Origin: Bacteroidota bacterium | GTDB lineage: Bacteria; Bacteroidota; Bacteroidia; Chitinophagales; Chitinophagaceae | Length of the DNA stretch: 64,000 bases | NCBI GenBank assembly: GCA_013285595.1 | Contig: JABDHF010000002.1 | Location: forward strand, 22,304-86,303 | Direction: 5' to 3' | Shown: in pieces, positions 1-12,300 of the stretch | Position numbering within the stretch: position 1 is the first letter of the stretch | Layout: the number at the start of each line of letters is the position of its first letter | Position numbers and translations under genes: made by a program | Notes under the pieces: generated by a model | Told to the model about the DNA's origin: nothing | What the model saw: the letters and a program-made list of their open reading frames with translations, nothing else | Databases searched by the model: none

Positions 1-3000
1 TATGGTGTATACCTCTGCGAGTGTTTGCGGCCCAAAGTCGAGCGAAGTACCGGTACCTGGCATTGGAGCGCCTACAAGCGTAACCCCGTAAAACAACTGG
101 TAGTTAACACCTGGCTGAGAACCGCTAAGCCCTACATGTAAGCCACCTGCGCCGGCACAGTAGTTTCCTCCGCCTGTAACTGTATACACCACAGGCAGCG
201 GGTTGATCGTTTCAATAGTAGTAAGATAGCAGCCTGTAGGCAACTTGTAAGTAATAGTGGCCGCACCAGCTGACAAGCCCGAAACAACACCGTTAGCAGC
301 ATTAACCGTAGCGAGCGCCGTATTGCTGCTGCTCCATGTGCCGCCGGTAACAGCATCTGCCAGTGCAGCCGTGGTTGTAGCGCACAGCTGGGCAATACCG
401 GTAACAGGCGCAGGTAATGAGTTAACAAATATATTCCGGGTAGTAGTACACCCAAACTTGCTGTAAGTAATAATTGCATTGCCGGGCACAAGGCCTGTAA
501 TTTTACCAGTTGCATCAATATTTACGGTACCGGTACCAGCAGCGCTTGTCCATGCACCGCCTGGTGTAAGATCGGTAAGCAGTGTGCTGTCGTTCAGGCA
601 AACCGCATTAGCCCCTAAAATAGGCAGCGGTGACGGGTTTACTGTAAAAGCAACATCGGTAGCGCAGCCTGTAGGCAGTGTAAATGTAATATTGATAGTA
701 CCTGCAGCTACTCCGCCCACTGATCCCGAAGTCGGGTTTACTGTAGCTATAGATGTATTGCTGCTGCTCCATGTGCTTGTACCATCCGGGTTAGTAAGCG
801 AGGTTGTGAAACCTACGCACACCGCAGTGCTGCCCGCTATAGCCGAAGGCAGCGGATTAACCGTTACAGGCTTTACAGCAAAGCAGCCGGCAGGCAATGT
901 GTAGGTTATTGTCAGTGTGCCCTGCGATACGCCGTTAACTGTATTCGCGGTCAGGCTGCCTATACTGGCGTCGCTGGTAGCCCAGGAGCCGCCACTGTTA
1001 ATATCGCTCAATGCAACAGACGACCCAACGCATACATTGCCGAGGCCGGTAATTGCAGCAGGCGTAAGATTAACCGTTACATTAGTAGCGGTCTTGCAGC
1101 TTGTTGGCAATGTATAAGTGATCATGACTGAGCCTTCGCTTATACCAGTAACAGCTCCTGATCCCGCGTCAACCGTTGCAGACAGTGTATTGCCACTTGT
1201 CCAGCTGCCACCACCATCAGGGTCGCTAAGGTTAGTTATTGCACCTGTACAAACGTTGGTAATTCCCACAATGCCAGATGGCAGGGGATTAACTGTAAAG
1301 GCAGTGGTAGTAAGGCATCCGGTAGGCAATGTATAGGTAATGGTTGCAGACCCTGCTAAAACACCCGATACTATACCAGAAGAAGTACCTACCGTGGCAA
1401 TAGTACCATCGCTGCTTAACCAGGTGCCGCCACCTGCGCCAAATAAAGCTACCTGTGAACCAAGGCAAACTACATTGCTGCCTGAAATAGCAGCTGGCAA
1501 TGGGTTAACAGTAACAACAGTGGACATTGTGCAGCCTGTAGATAAAGAATAGGTGATAGCTGCAGTACCGGCAGCAATGCCAGATACGTCGCCGGAAGTT
1601 GCATCTACTATTACCGATGAATTACTGCCAGACCAGCTGCCGCCAGAAGTGCCATCCGACAAAATGATGTCAGATGCTTCACAAACCTCGCCCGGGCCGG
1701 TTATTACTGCAGGCAGAGGATTGATCATAACGGTATTGCTGGCAGCAGTTGCGCCGGTACAGCCATTAACGTCTATGTAATTTACGGTTACCATGGTGCT
1801 GCCAGGTGTCAGCCAGTTAAGCGATACCGTATTGCTTGCAGCGCCTATGCCTCCCGATGTAATAATATAGTCAGTACCCGCTACGCCCGGTACGCTCCAG
1901 GTATAAGATGCTTCTCCTGCCTGCGTGGTATACGTAGCACTGCCGGTAGCACATATATCTGTAGTCGGGGCTTCACTAAATGAAGGAACTGGTTGCGCAT
2001 TTACAGTGGTAGTGCTTGATGCAGGAACTATTCCGGTGCATCCGGCAGCAACGCCATAGTTAACAGTAACTGTTTTGCTGCCTGCGGTTAGCCACATAAG
2101 CGTTACCGTATTATCTGTAGCGCTAATGCCGCCGGAAGTGATGGTATAATCTACTCCCGCTACACCCCCAACTGTCCAGGCATAAGACAACTGTGAGGCC
2201 TGCGTAGTATATATTACGCTACTATTGGCACATGTACTTGCCGATGGAGAAGACGTAAACGTAGGCACTGGGGTTGCATTTACAGTGGTAGTGTTAGTTG
2301 CCGGGGTTGCACCTGTACAGCCCGCAGCGTCGGTATAATTTACCGTTACATTTTTACCACCCGTGGTTATCCAGGTAATTGTTATTGTATTGGTGCTTGT
2401 GCTGCCTGCTGTAATGTTATAATCAGTACCGGCAGTGCCATCGACCGTCCAGGTATAAGCTGACTGCCCGGATAATGTAGAATAGGTCAGCCCATAATTT
2501 GCACAAATATTAGCGCCCGGCGAAGAAATAAAGGTAGGCACAGGTAGCGCATCTACCGTAGTAGTGTTCGTTGCTGCACTTGCCCCGGTGCAACTATTGG
2601 CATTAGTATAATTAACGGCCACTGTTTTACTGCCGGGTGTCAGCCATACTATTGTTGCTGAATTGCTTGTACTGCCAATATCACCTGCCGTTATATTATA
2701 GTCGGTCCCGGCAACACCCGGTACACTCCATACATAAGACGACTGGCCTGCTTGCGTTTGGTACACTGTCGCGCTCGCCGCACAAGTAGCAGGAGCTGCA
2801 GAAGAAATAAATGTAGGCGTGGGCAGCAGGTTCACAGTAGTTGCAGCCGATGCCGCAACAGCTCCCGGGCAACCGCCAGCGTTAGTATAGTTTATCGTCA
2901 CTGTTTTACTGCCTCCGGTAAGCCAGGTAAGTGTTACTGTATTGCTGGCGCTGCCAATACCGCCCGAGGTGATGGTATAATCAGTACCAGCAGCGCCCGG

Positions 3001-5469
3001 CACTACCCAGTTATAAGAAGATTGGCCTGCCTGCGTGGTGTAAGTTGCACTGCTGTTAGCGCAGATCGACGCACCCGGCGCAGCAGTAAACGTAGGCACC
3101 GCCAATGCATTTACCGTTGTTGTGTTAGATGCAGGGCTTGCGCCGGTGCAGCCTGCTGTATTTGAATAGTTAACCATTACGGTTTTACTGCCCGTGGTCA
3201 GCCAGGTGAGCGTTACCGTATTGCTCGTACTGCTTATGTCACCCGCTGTAATTGTATAATCTGTGCCAGATATGCCCGGCACTGTCCAGTTGTATGCTAA
3301 CCGCGCTGCGGTAGTGGTATAAGTGACACTGCTGCCAACACAGGTATTAGGTGTAGGAGCCACTGTAAATGTAGGAACGGGTATGTTGTTTACTGTTGTT
3401 GTATTAGTGGCAGGCACTACACCCGCGCAGCTGCCAGTAGTATAATTAATGGTTACCGTTTTACCACCTGTGGTCAGCCATGTAAGTGTTACCGTGTTGC
3501 TGGCGCTGCCAGTGCCACCCGCTGTAACTGTGTAGTCTGTACCTGAAGTACCGGGCACGCCCCATATATAAGAAGACTGGCCAGGCTGTGCAGTGTAAGT
3601 TACGCTGCTATTCCGGCAGGTATTTGCACTGGCGGAAGCCGTAAACGCAGGCACGGGTGATAAGTTAACTGTTGTGGTGGTAGTAGCGGCGCTGGCACCG
3701 GTACAGCCACCTGTATTGGTATAATTTACAGTAACGGTTTTGCCGCCGCTGGTAAGCCAGGTAAGCGTTGCGGTATTGCTGGCGCTGCCTGTACCACCTG
3801 CTGTGATCGTGTAATCGGTACCGGACACACCTGGCACCGTCCATGTGTAAGCATTCTGGCCCGCTTGTGTGGTATACACTGTACTAACGCCGGAGCATGT
3901 AGCCGCACCGGGAGAAGCAGTAAACGTAGCTACCGGCAGCGGATTTACCGTAGTAGCGCTTGATGCCGCGGTTGCACCAGGGCAGCTGCCACTACTGTAA
4001 TTAACAGTTACCGTTTTGCCACCTGTAGTGAGCCACGTAAGCGTTACTGTATTGCTGCTGCTGCCAATGCCACCCGCAGTAATATTGTAATCTGTACCAG
4101 AAGCGCCCGGAACGGTCCATACATAAGATGACTGGCCCGACTGTGTAGTGTATGTTACGCTGCTGTTCACACAGATGTTAGACCCTGGGGAGGTGGTAAA
4201 TGTGGGTGTAGGCAGTGGGGTTACTGTAGCTACGTCAGCTGTGCGGGGAGTTGCAGCGGCATTCAGGCTTATTTTCCAGTTATAAAAATAAGCACGTTGG
4301 CCACCGCCTGTGATCACGCCCACAGCAGCGTCGCCCGTAAGAGAAAAACCGGCAACAGTAGCGGGATACGGCCCATAGGTAGTACCTACTCCCCTGTATA
4401 TCCAGGCTTCTGTACCATCAAATGAAGCATCGCCGCCAATCTGGTAATTGGTAGCGCCAGCCGGAACGGAAAAGCCTAGTGGTATGGTTACCGGCACTGT
4501 ATTAGATATCTGGCCGGCAGTAATAGTAACGATAGGTGCAGTGGCTAATAAGGTGCCTGCATTGTCTTTCATCACTATTATTAAATTGCCGGTAGTATTA
4601 GGGTAAACGTCGACTGAATTGATGGTTACCGCATTAGTTGATGAAAACCAGTGCAGGTCTGACCGCTGGTCCATCTGGTATGCAGCGGTAACAACAGTAT
4701 TGTCCGACAAGCTACCCGTCTGGATCGTGGCAGATTGTGATGCCTCAGCGTAATAAGTAGTTGTGCCGCTTATTGAAGGGGTGGTAAAAGATGTGCCGGT
4801 ACCTACGTTAGTGCCCGCAGTCAATGCATCAAACCAGTTGATCGTAGAGCCGGTGGAAGCTGTAGCGCTTAAAGATACAGTGCCGGTGCCGCACCTGCTG
4901 CCGGCAACAGCGCCGGTAATAACAGGATTTACAATAGTAACCGTACCGGTGGCCACGGCCGAACCAGTTACAGAGCCTGTAGATACCGCAATATTGGCAG
5001 CGGGTATAGATGCAACCGAAATGGTATGCCCAGATACCGGCGCTGAAGCAAAGGTAGGCACTACAAAGAAATAGTACGGAACACCAGAGCTTGTAGACAA
5101 GGTATAGGGCGTGCTTAAATTCATGGTCTGCAGCCCTGCGCCTGTAGCAGTTAATGTACCTGAAGGTACAAGAGTGGCGCCGCTGATGGAATTAACACCT
5201 GCATTTACATAGAGCGTAAATGTGGTAATATCTGTAGTTGTATAAGTTCCGGCTGTGGTAAATTTAACCTGTGTCACATTCGCATTGCCTACCGTTTGCA
5301 TTAAAGAAAAGCTGGCGATAGGATTACTCACCGCAGGGCTGGAGTTGATAATTGACGGGCCTATATTAGAGGTCACTATATTGCCATCGGCAAGAGCAGT
5401 GGCCTGGCCGTAACTTTTAGTTATTGAACAGCAAAGGAATAACAGAAAGATAAAATGTATCTTTTTCAT
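1..5469 (-). CDS. Giant secreted PKD/Ig-like repeat protein, C-terminus outside window
   Basis: The frame opens at an ATG at 5469 and stays open to base 1, giving at least 1823 residues; the C-terminus, including any T9SS tail, lies beyond the left edge. Residues 1-22 are a signal peptide (MKKIHFIFLLFLCC... ending in GQ). A non-repetitive head runs to about residue 420. Nine units of ~90 residues follow, each with P-x-P-T-F, one Cys, YTTQAGQ, WTVPG and VTLTWL; these read as PKD/Ig-like beta-sandwiches. Seven ~70-residue units follow, with ITG, a Cys, GG-x-WSSSN, ITY and VTVNPLP, the same unit that fills the giant gene at 6396-13634. A different domain starts near base 230. The role is probably a secreted or surface adhesin, inferred only from architecture. 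The gene is much more GC-rich than the island downstream. Confidence 0.85.
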   Translation of the reverse strand, partial: MKKIHFIFLLFLCCSITKSYGQATALADGNIVTSNIGPSIINSSPAVSNPIASFSLMQTVGNANVTQVKFTTAGTYTTTDITTFTLYVNAGVNSISGATLVPSGTLTATGAGLQTMNLSTPYTLSTSSGVPYYFFVVPTFASAPVSGHTISVASIPAANIAVSTGSVTGSAVATGTVTIVNPVITGAVAGSRCGTGTVSLSATASTGSTINWFDALTAGTNVGTGTSFTTPSISGTTTYYAEASQSATIQTGSLSDNTVVTAAYQMDQRSDLHWFSSTNAVTINSVDVYPNTTGNLIIVMKDNAGTLLATAPIVTITAGQISNTVPVTIPLGFSVPAGATNYQIGGDASFDGTEAWIYRGVGTTYGPYPATVAGFSLTGDAAVGVITGGGQRAYFYNWKISLNAAATPRTADVATVTPLPTPTFTTSPGSNICVNSSVTYTTQSGQSSYVWTVPGASGTDYNITAGGIGSSSNTVTLTWLTTGGKTVTVNYSSGSCPGATAASSATTVNPLPVATFTASPGAATCSGVSTVYTTQAGQNAYTWTVPGVSGTDYTITAGGTGSASNTATLTWLTSGGKTVTVNYTNTGGCTGASAATTTTTVNLSPVPAFTASASANTCRNSSVTYTAQPGQSSYIWGVPGTSGTDYTVTAGGTGSASNTVTLTWLTTGGKTVTINYTTGSCAGVVPATNTTTVNNIPVPTFTVAPTPNTCVGSSVTYTTTAARLAYNWTVPGISGTDYTITAGDISSTSNTVTLTWLTTGSKTVMVNYSNTAGCTGASPASNTTTVNALAVPTFTAAPGASICANSSATYTTQAGQSSYNWVVPGAAGTDYTITSGGIGSASNTVTLTWLTGGSKTVTINYTNAGGCPGAVAASAATTVNLLPTPTFISSAAPATCAASATVYQTQAGQSSYVWSVPGVAGTDYNITAGDIGSTSNSATIVWLTPGSKTVAVNYTNANSCTGASAATNTTTVDALPVPTFISSPGANICANYGLTYSTLSGQSAYTWTVDGTAGTDYNITAGSTSTNTITITWITTGGKNVTVNYTDAAGCTGATPATNTTTVNATPVPTFTSSPSASTCANSSVIYTTQASQLSYAWTVGGVAGVDYTITSGGISATDNTVTLMWLTAGSKTVTVNYGVAAGCTGIVPASSTTTVNAQPVPSFSEAPTTDICATGSATYTTQAGEASYTWSVPGVAGTDYIITSGGIGAASNTVSLNWLTPGSTMVTVNYIDVNGCTGATAASNTVMINPLPAVITGPGEVCEASDIILSDGTSGGSWSGSNSSVIVDATSGDVSGIAAGTAAITYSLSTGCTMSTVVTVNPLPAAISGSNVVCLGSQVALFGAGGGTWLSSDGTIATVGTSSGIVSGVLAGSATITYTLPTGCLTTTAFTVNPLPSGIVGITNVCTGAITNLSDPDGGGSWTSGNTLSATVDAGSGAVTGISEGSVMITYTLPTSCKTATNVTVNLTPAAITGLGNVCVGSSVALSDINSGGSWATSDASIGSLTANTVNGVSQGTLTITYTLPAGCFAVKPVTVNPLPSAIAGSTAVCVGFTTSLTNPDGTSTWSSSNTSIATVNPTSGSVGGVAAGTINITFTLPTGCATDVAFTVNPSPLPILGANAVCLNDSTLLTDLTPGGAWTSAAGTGTVNIDATGKITGLVPGNAIITYSKFGCTTTRNIFVNSLPAPVTGIAQLCATTTAALADAVTGGTWSSSNTALATVNAANGVVSGLSAGAATITYKLPTGCYLTTIETINPLPVVYTVTGGGNYCAGAGGLHVGLSGSQPGVNYQLFYGVTLVGAPMPGTGTSLDFGPQTLAEVYTI

Positions 5470-5654
5470 GTGGAGTGCGGTTTTTGTGCAGTATAAACCT
5501 ACCCATTAAAATTCAAATAAACAAATAGCGCAATTGATTATGAATGCACTATATATTGTTTAACCCGGAGTTATTATTAATAGCACAATGGCGAAAATAA
5601 TTCAGTTCAAAATCGGGTTTCCGATATATATAATAAAAAATATCAGGCAATCCT

Positions 5655-6178
5655 TTATAAACCGGTAACCACCTGTTTAAGCGCCTCAATGATATGATCA
5701 TTATAAGAGATGGCCGCCACCACGTACATTCCGGTTGCAAAGCCATTTATTTCTATTACGTTGCGCCCTGCCACATCTTCTTCCCACACTTTACGGCCCA
5801 GCATGTCGCGGATAACTATGGACTTAATATCCTTGTTACCGTTTATGCCTACGAAGAAGCTGCCATTCGTTGGGTTAGGCCACAGCACCATATTTCCGTT
5901 AGGGTTGCTTTGTGTATTTATGGTTACGGTGTCGGTATAGCTTGCATACCTCACTTATCTACCAGCACCAGGCGGTAGAAGCTTATACCCTGCCAGTCGT
6001 TAGAGTCAGTCCTGTTGTACACAGACCCTGCGGTCACCATGCCGGGCGCTTTGGACGCTACAGTGTCCAGAACTTTGAATTGGATCTCGTTACTCAGCCG
6101 GCGCTGCATGACGAAGTACTCGTTATTTATTTCGGGATTGGTAACCCAGTACAGGTATACTTGCTTATCGTTCAGCCT
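5655..6178 (-). pseudogene. Remnant of a T9SS-sorted secreted protein (C-terminal end only)
   Basis: Two minus-strand frames join into the end of a T9SS cargo protein. Bases 6178-5955 encode a Fn3-like stretch (YLYWVTNPEINNEYFV ... ISFYRLVLVDK) ending in TGA. In another frame 5954-5655 encodes VRYASYTDTV, then the sorting-domain hallmarks LWPNPTNGSFFV, DMLGRKVWEE and GMYVV, ending QVVTGL-stop. Intact proteins of this type read FYRL-x-x-VDKDGTVRYS without a break, so a small deletion or frameshift near 5955-5957 split the gene. Everything upstream is gone and the sequence switches to an opposite-strand remnant near 6180. No start codon or signal peptide survives. Sequencing error alone would not explain the missing upstream part. 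Confidence 0.75.
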
Positions 6179-6363
6179 ATGGCCAGCAAGGAGGAACCCT
6201 ATACAGTAGATATAAGCCGCGATGAGCTTGCTACCCTTACGGGCACAGCCACAGAGTCACTCATCCGCCGTTAAGCGATTTTAAAAGCGAGCATCTTATA
6301 GACATCAAAACCGGCAAGGTGGTACTCATTAATAAAAAGAGGCTGGAAAACCTGGTAAGATAG
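6179..6363 (+). pseudogene. Remnant of a Crp/Fnr-family regulator (C-terminal winged helix)
   Basis: Bases 6179-6271 translate to ASKEEPYTVDISRDELATLT and then GTATESLIRR. This is the conserved recognition-helix region of Crp/Fnr regulators, where S-R-x-E-L-A and G-T-x-x-E-S-x-x-R are typical. A stop follows at 6272. Shifting frame at 6271 recovers LSDFKSEHLIDIKTGKVVLI and NKKRLENLVR-stop, the normal family end. A one-base deletion near 6270 therefore breaks the gene, and the whole cyclic-nucleotide-binding half is missing. The fragment abuts, tail to tail, the T9SS remnant on the other strand, which marks an old rearrangement junction. Confidence 0.7.
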
Positions 6364-6376
6364 GTTTTTCAGCCTC
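6339..6376. terminator. Bidirectional intrinsic terminator
   Basis: A 14-base stem (GAGGCTGGAAAACC at 6339-6352 against GGTTTTTCAGCCTC at 6363-6376, one G-T pair) encloses a 10-base loop. T-rich DNA follows on the plus side (6377-6386), and an A-run (6331-6338) becomes a T-run on the minus strand. It sits just past the stops of the giant minus gene (6396) and of the plus-strand Crp remnant (6363), so it can end transcription from both sides. Confidence 0.7.
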
Positions 6377-6395
6377 TTTCATTTTTCGGCAATTA

Positions 6396-9300
6396 CTAAT
6401 TGCTAACCACAACCTTCGCCACATAACTTCTGTTAGCAGTAGCTGCTGTTATAAAATAAACACCAGCTGCCGCATTAAGTTTCAGCTCTGCATCTTTGTT
6501 GGCAGTAGTACTAAATTCCCTAACCTTTTCGCCTACAAGATTAGTGATGATCACCCGTACCGGCTCATCCGTTGCCGATGATAATACTATAGTGAATGTT
6601 CCATTATTAGGGTTAGGCCATACACGCAGCAGCTCTCTTTCTCCGGCAACAGCTTGTACCGCGCTTCCAGCAGGTGTACTGCACACTGATACCGGGAATA
6701 CAGCAACAGCCTGGCCACATGCATTACTCAACGTATACACAATAGTATCAGCCCCCGATGCCATACCCGTAATGATAACACCTGTGGGAGTTGCCGTAAT
6801 GGCTACGTTGTTATTGCTGGTAGTCCATGTGCCGCCCGGCAGTGTTACGGCCAGCGTATCCTTAGTGCCCACGCATATGGATGTTCCACCTGTAATAACG
6901 CCTGCTGCAGGCAATGCGCCTATGGTTACGGTATAATTTGCAGTCGCCGTACCGCACATGTTCGTAACAACATAGGTTATCGTATCAATACCCGTAGATA
7001 CAGCATTCACGATACCGGCACTGTTAACGCTCACGTGGCTGTTAGCCACGCTCCAGCTTCCACCTGTTACTGCGTCGGCCAGTGTAATATGGATTCCTGT
7101 ACACAGGGCATCATCCCCGGTAATGGGCGCTACTTCCGGTAGTGCATTTACAGTTATCGGTTTTTCAGCCATGGCAATACCACAACTGGTGGTAACGGTA
7201 TATTTTATAGTATCTAATCCTGCGGTTACACCGTGAATTGTACCGCCGGCAGCCGTTGTTGCCGCAGTGCTATTGCTCCATACCCCGCCGGCAGCCGCAT
7301 CTGCTAATGTAATATTGTTGCCCGCACATACACTGGCAGCTCCCGTTATTACACCTGCAAATGGCAATGGATTAATGGTAACGGATCTTGTGGCCACAAC
7401 GCTGCCGCAACTATTGCTTACCGTATAGCTGATAATGCTTGTACCCACTGCTACCCCTGAAACAAAACCATCCAAAACCGTTACCGAGAGATTACTTCTG
7501 CCCCATATGCCCCCCGGCGCCACATCTGATAACGCGGTAACATCACCTATACACACAGAAGCAACACCATCAATACTACCCGCAGATGGAGGTACATCGA
7601 CCGTTATAGTCTCTGCCGATGAGCAACCGGTAGGCAATGTATAGCGAACAGAAGTAGTACCCGCTAATATCCCGGAAATAACACCAGCGCCTGAAATTGC
7701 ACCCACCGCGGTATTACTGCTGCTCCACGCGCCACCAGCCGTGGTATCACTTAGGTTTTCGGTACTTCCTAAACATAAATGATTCAGCCCTACAACCGGA
7801 CCCGGTGATGGGTTTACTATCAGCGTTGTCGTAGTATAGCAACCAAGCAGCAATGTATAAGTAACCGTAGTGATCCCCGAAGAATAAGGTGTTACTACAC
7901 CCGTAGACGATATGCTTGCCGAAGTGCTTGTCCAGAAACCTCCCGTTACAGCGTCAGACAGGGATAGCGTACTGCCATAAGCACACATATCACCCATCCC
8001 CGTTATTGGTGGCACCGCTATTACGGTTACTAAACGTATGGCCGTGCATCCTGCACTGTTGGTATAACTTATAGTAGACGCGCCCCCGGTCAATCCATTG
8101 ACCACACCGCTGCCCGTGATCGTAGCAATTGCTGTATTACTGCTGCTCCAGGCGCCGCTGGCCGATGCATCGGCCAGCAACGTAGCATAACCAATGCATA
8201 CCTCTGTAGTGCCTGTAATAGGCAACGGCGTTGCATCTACAGTCACTATCGCAGTCACTGTGCAGCCTGCACCCATAGAGTAAGCAATAACAGCATTCCC
8301 GGCAGATACACCGGTTACCAGCCCGGTTGATGCCACTACCGTTGCCACCCCTGGTGATATACTGCTCCATACACCGCCACCTACATCTGATAATGAGGTG
8401 GTTGTTCCTGCGCATATCCTTGCAGCCCCGCTTATAGCCGCCGGCAGCGAATTAATGCTAACTATCGTAGTTCTTATACAGCCGTTTACTGCATAGCTAA
8501 TGGTGGCCGTCCCCAGGTCGTTACCACTAACGGCACCGGTGGCAGACACCGTGGCCACCGTTGTATTATCACTGCTCCATACCCCGCCACCCACGGCATC
8601 GCTGAGCAATGTTACAGCGCCAACACAAATACCGGTAATCCCAGAAACAGGTGGTGGCGCGCTATTGATACTTATAGTAACCGCAACGCCGCACCCTGCA
8701 GCCAATGTGTAGCTAACTATTGCCGTACCCGCAGCTACCCCGGTAATATCCCCGGTCAGGGCATTTGCGTTGGCAATGCCCGTATTACTGCTGCTCCATA
8801 TGCCTCCTGTAGCAGCATTCCCCAGCGTTGTCATCGTACCTGCACATACATGCAGTATGCCGGTTATAGCGCCCGGCAGTGTGTTCACCGTTACCGTTGT
8901 ATTTACGGCACAGCCATTTACAGTATAAGAAACCATAGCAGTGCCCGCAGTAGCAGTGGTTACCACTCCTGTACCACTTATCGTAGCCGCAGTAGTAGCA
9001 GCAATGCTCCATATGCCACCTGTAGCAGCATCGGCAAGCAACGCCGTGGCGCCTGCGCATAAATTAACTGTTCCTGTTATAGCCGCCGGCGCAGCATTAA
9101 CTGTAGCTACTGCCGATGTAGTGCAGCCACCGCCCAGGGAGTAAGTGATCGTTGTAGTACCATGAATACTACCAGACACAACCCCCGAGCCTGTAACCGT
9201 AGCCACCGTAGTATTGCTGCTGGTCCATACGCCGCCACTGGCGCTATTGCCCAGAGTAGTAGTTGCTCCTGCGCATACACTCAGCACACCACTTATAGCA

Positions 9301-12300
9301 GACGGGGCAAGATTCACTGCCACCACACTGTTGATAATGCAGCCGGCGGGAGTAGTATAAGTGATCATAGCAGTACCCGGGGTACTGCCTGTTACTAAAC
9401 CGGCAGCATTCACCAAAGCTATAGAGGTTGCCCCGCTGCTCCATGTGCCACCCGTTACCGCGTCAGATAATGTTGTTGTGGCTCCCACACACATACCAGT
9501 ATTCCCCGTTATCGTGGCAATAGGATTTACTGTCACTACCTTCGTTACCACACAGGTTGCACCCAGTGAGTAGGTAATATTAGTGGTACCGGGCAATGCC
9601 CCCGTCACCGTGCCCGTGGCATCAATGCTGGCAATAGCAATATTGCTGCTTGTCCATGAGCCACCAGCTACTGCATCGCCTAGTATAGTTGTGGCGCCCG
9701 CGCACACATGCAGCGTACCCGATATTGCTGATGGTGTCAGATTCACCGTTACCATCGTGCGGGTCATGCAGCCTGCCCTGGTATATGTGATGGTATCAAC
9801 ACCTGCAGCACTACCTGTCACCAATCCCGTGCCCGATATATTGGCAACCGTTGTAGTGTTGCTGCTCCATACACCTCCTCCTGTTAAGTCAGCCAGTTGT
9901 GTAGTGGCGCCTATGCATATGCTTGTTCCCCCGGTTATAGCCAGCGGGGCAGGATTTACCGTTATTGTTTTATTTACAGTGCAGCCCGTACCCAGTGAAT
10001 AGGCAATACTGGTAGTGCCTGCTACCACACCTGTTACAATTCCGTTCAGTGAACCTATGGTAGCCACGCCCGTATTACTGCTGCTCCACGCGCCACCACC
10101 TACAGCATCGTTCAGGCTCATAGTATCGTTAGCGCATACAGCAGCGCCTCCTATGATCGCTGTTGGCGAAAGGCTTACGGTAATAGTAGTAAGCGCAGTG
10201 CAGCCGGCGGTAGTAGTATATTTAATAACCGTAGTGCCCGTAGCTGCACCGGTTACTGTACCCGACGATCCTACAGTGGCCACACTGGTGGAAACACTTA
10301 TCCAGGTGCCACCTGCAGGGCTCGTACTTTCGGTTATTGTTGCACCCACACATTCTGCGGTAGGCCCTGTAATGGGCGATGGCAGCGGGTTTATACTCAT
10401 TATAGCTGTTCGTGTGCAGCCTGCTGTGTAAGAAATTACCGCAGTTCCACCGCCAACACCGCTTACCACGCCACCCGGCGTTATGGTAGCTACAGAGGCT
10501 GGGCTGCCCGTCCACAGGCCACCGGTGGCCACATCATGCAGTGTAAGTGTGGCGCCCGCGCAAATGGCAGCTACTCCGGTAATAGCCGGAGGCAACGCAT
10601 TTACAGTGATCACTGCACTTCTACTGCAGCCGGTAGGTAAGGTATACGTTATTGTAGCGGTACCGGGTACCGAGCCACTTATCATACCTGTAGCGTTTGT
10701 CGTTGCTATGATCGTGACGCTGCTGCTCCATGTCCCTCCTGTCGAAATATCGCTTAGCAGTGTAGTTGCTCCGGGGCACATACTCATACTGCCGCTTATA
10801 ATTGCCGGCAAGGGGTTGATAGTTATCGTAATATGCGCGGTGCAGCCATTGGCTGCAGAGGTAAACGTGATCGTTGCCGTACCGCCCGCTACACCGGTGA
10901 TAACACCTGAGGACGAGCCTGCAGTAGCAATAGCAGTATTATTGCTGCTCCAGGTGCCGGTGCCATCGCTTAGCAGTGTAGTGCCTGCAGCGCAGGCAGC
11001 AGCAGTGCCGCCTATAGCCGGGGGCAGCGGGTTTACCGTTACAATAGCCGTTGAGCTGCAACCCACACCCAGCGAATAGGTGATGACAGATGTGCCGGGT
11101 ATTATACCGCCCGTTATACCTGTGGCGCCTATCGTTGCTACCCCGGTATTGCTGCTGGCCCAGGTGCCACCGCCACCATCAGTAAGGGTGGTGGTGAGCC
11201 CCGGGCATAAATGGATTGTACCACCTATAGGGCTTGGCGATGAGTTCACCGTAACAATGGTAGTCACAGAGCAGCCCGTAGGCAGCCTATATACGATAGA
11301 GGCAATGCCAGGGCTATTCCCCCGCGCCAGGCCGGTGGCTATATTCACCGAAGCTACAAAGGTGTTACTGCTGCTCCAGGTGCCACCGCTTGTAGCGTCG
11401 CTAAGAGTTGTTGTAAGGCCGGCGCACACTACTGTAGTGCCCGTTATAGCCAATGGCAGCGGGTTCACCGTAACTATTGCGGTAACGGTGCAGGTAGCAA
11501 AGGTGTAAGATATAGTCGTTGTGCCTGGCGATACGCTATATAAGCCACCTATGCCATCTATTGTTGCTACCGTTGTATTGTCGCTGCTCCAGCCACCACC
11601 GCTTATATCGTCGTTTAAAAAAGTGGAGGCTCCCGCACATACTGAGAATATGCCGGTTATAGGTAGCGGCCCTATGTTAACGGTCAATATCGCCGTTGCA
11701 GCACAAGTGGTGCCCAGGGTATACGAGATCGTGGTAGTGCCGGTAGATAGCGCCCCCGCTGTTACAACACCGGAAAACGGATCGATAGCCGCTGTAAAAG
11801 AGTTACTGCTTGTCCAGAAGCCCCCTGTTGTGGCATCTGTTAAAGTGGTAGTAGTACCCATACAGATATTGAGTGCGCCGGCGATGGGGGCCGGCACTGG
11901 GTTCACGGTCATTATGGCGGTAGCAGAGCAGCCGCCGGCCATGGTGTAAGATATAACCGAGGTTCCCGGCGCTCCACCCGTTACATTCCCGGTAGCCACT
12001 ATAGATGCTACTCCCGTATTGCTGCTCCCCCAGGCGCCGCCTATAGGAGTACAAGACAACAAAGACGTTGATCCCTGGCAAAGAAGAATGTTCCCTGATA
12101 TAGAAGATGGCTGTGGATTAACAGTAACTATTTTCGAGGCGCTGCAGCCTCCTGCTATGGTATAAGTAATGGTTACCAGGCTCACCGCGGTAACATTACC
12201 ACCTGTCACAATGCCTGAGCCAACATTTACCGTAGCAATAATGGTATTGCCACTACTCCAGGTGCCACCCGTGGTCGACTCGCTTAAAGTAGTCGTTGTG

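Noticed and set aside
257-1780. Series of plus-strand open frames rich in Val, Pro and Thr
   Set aside because: They are antisense shadows of the repeat units of the minus-strand giant gene, without independent start signals.
2752-3165. 137-residue plus-strand frame rich in Arg and Cys
   Set aside because: Antisense of the PKD-like repeats; composition is typical of a shadow frame.
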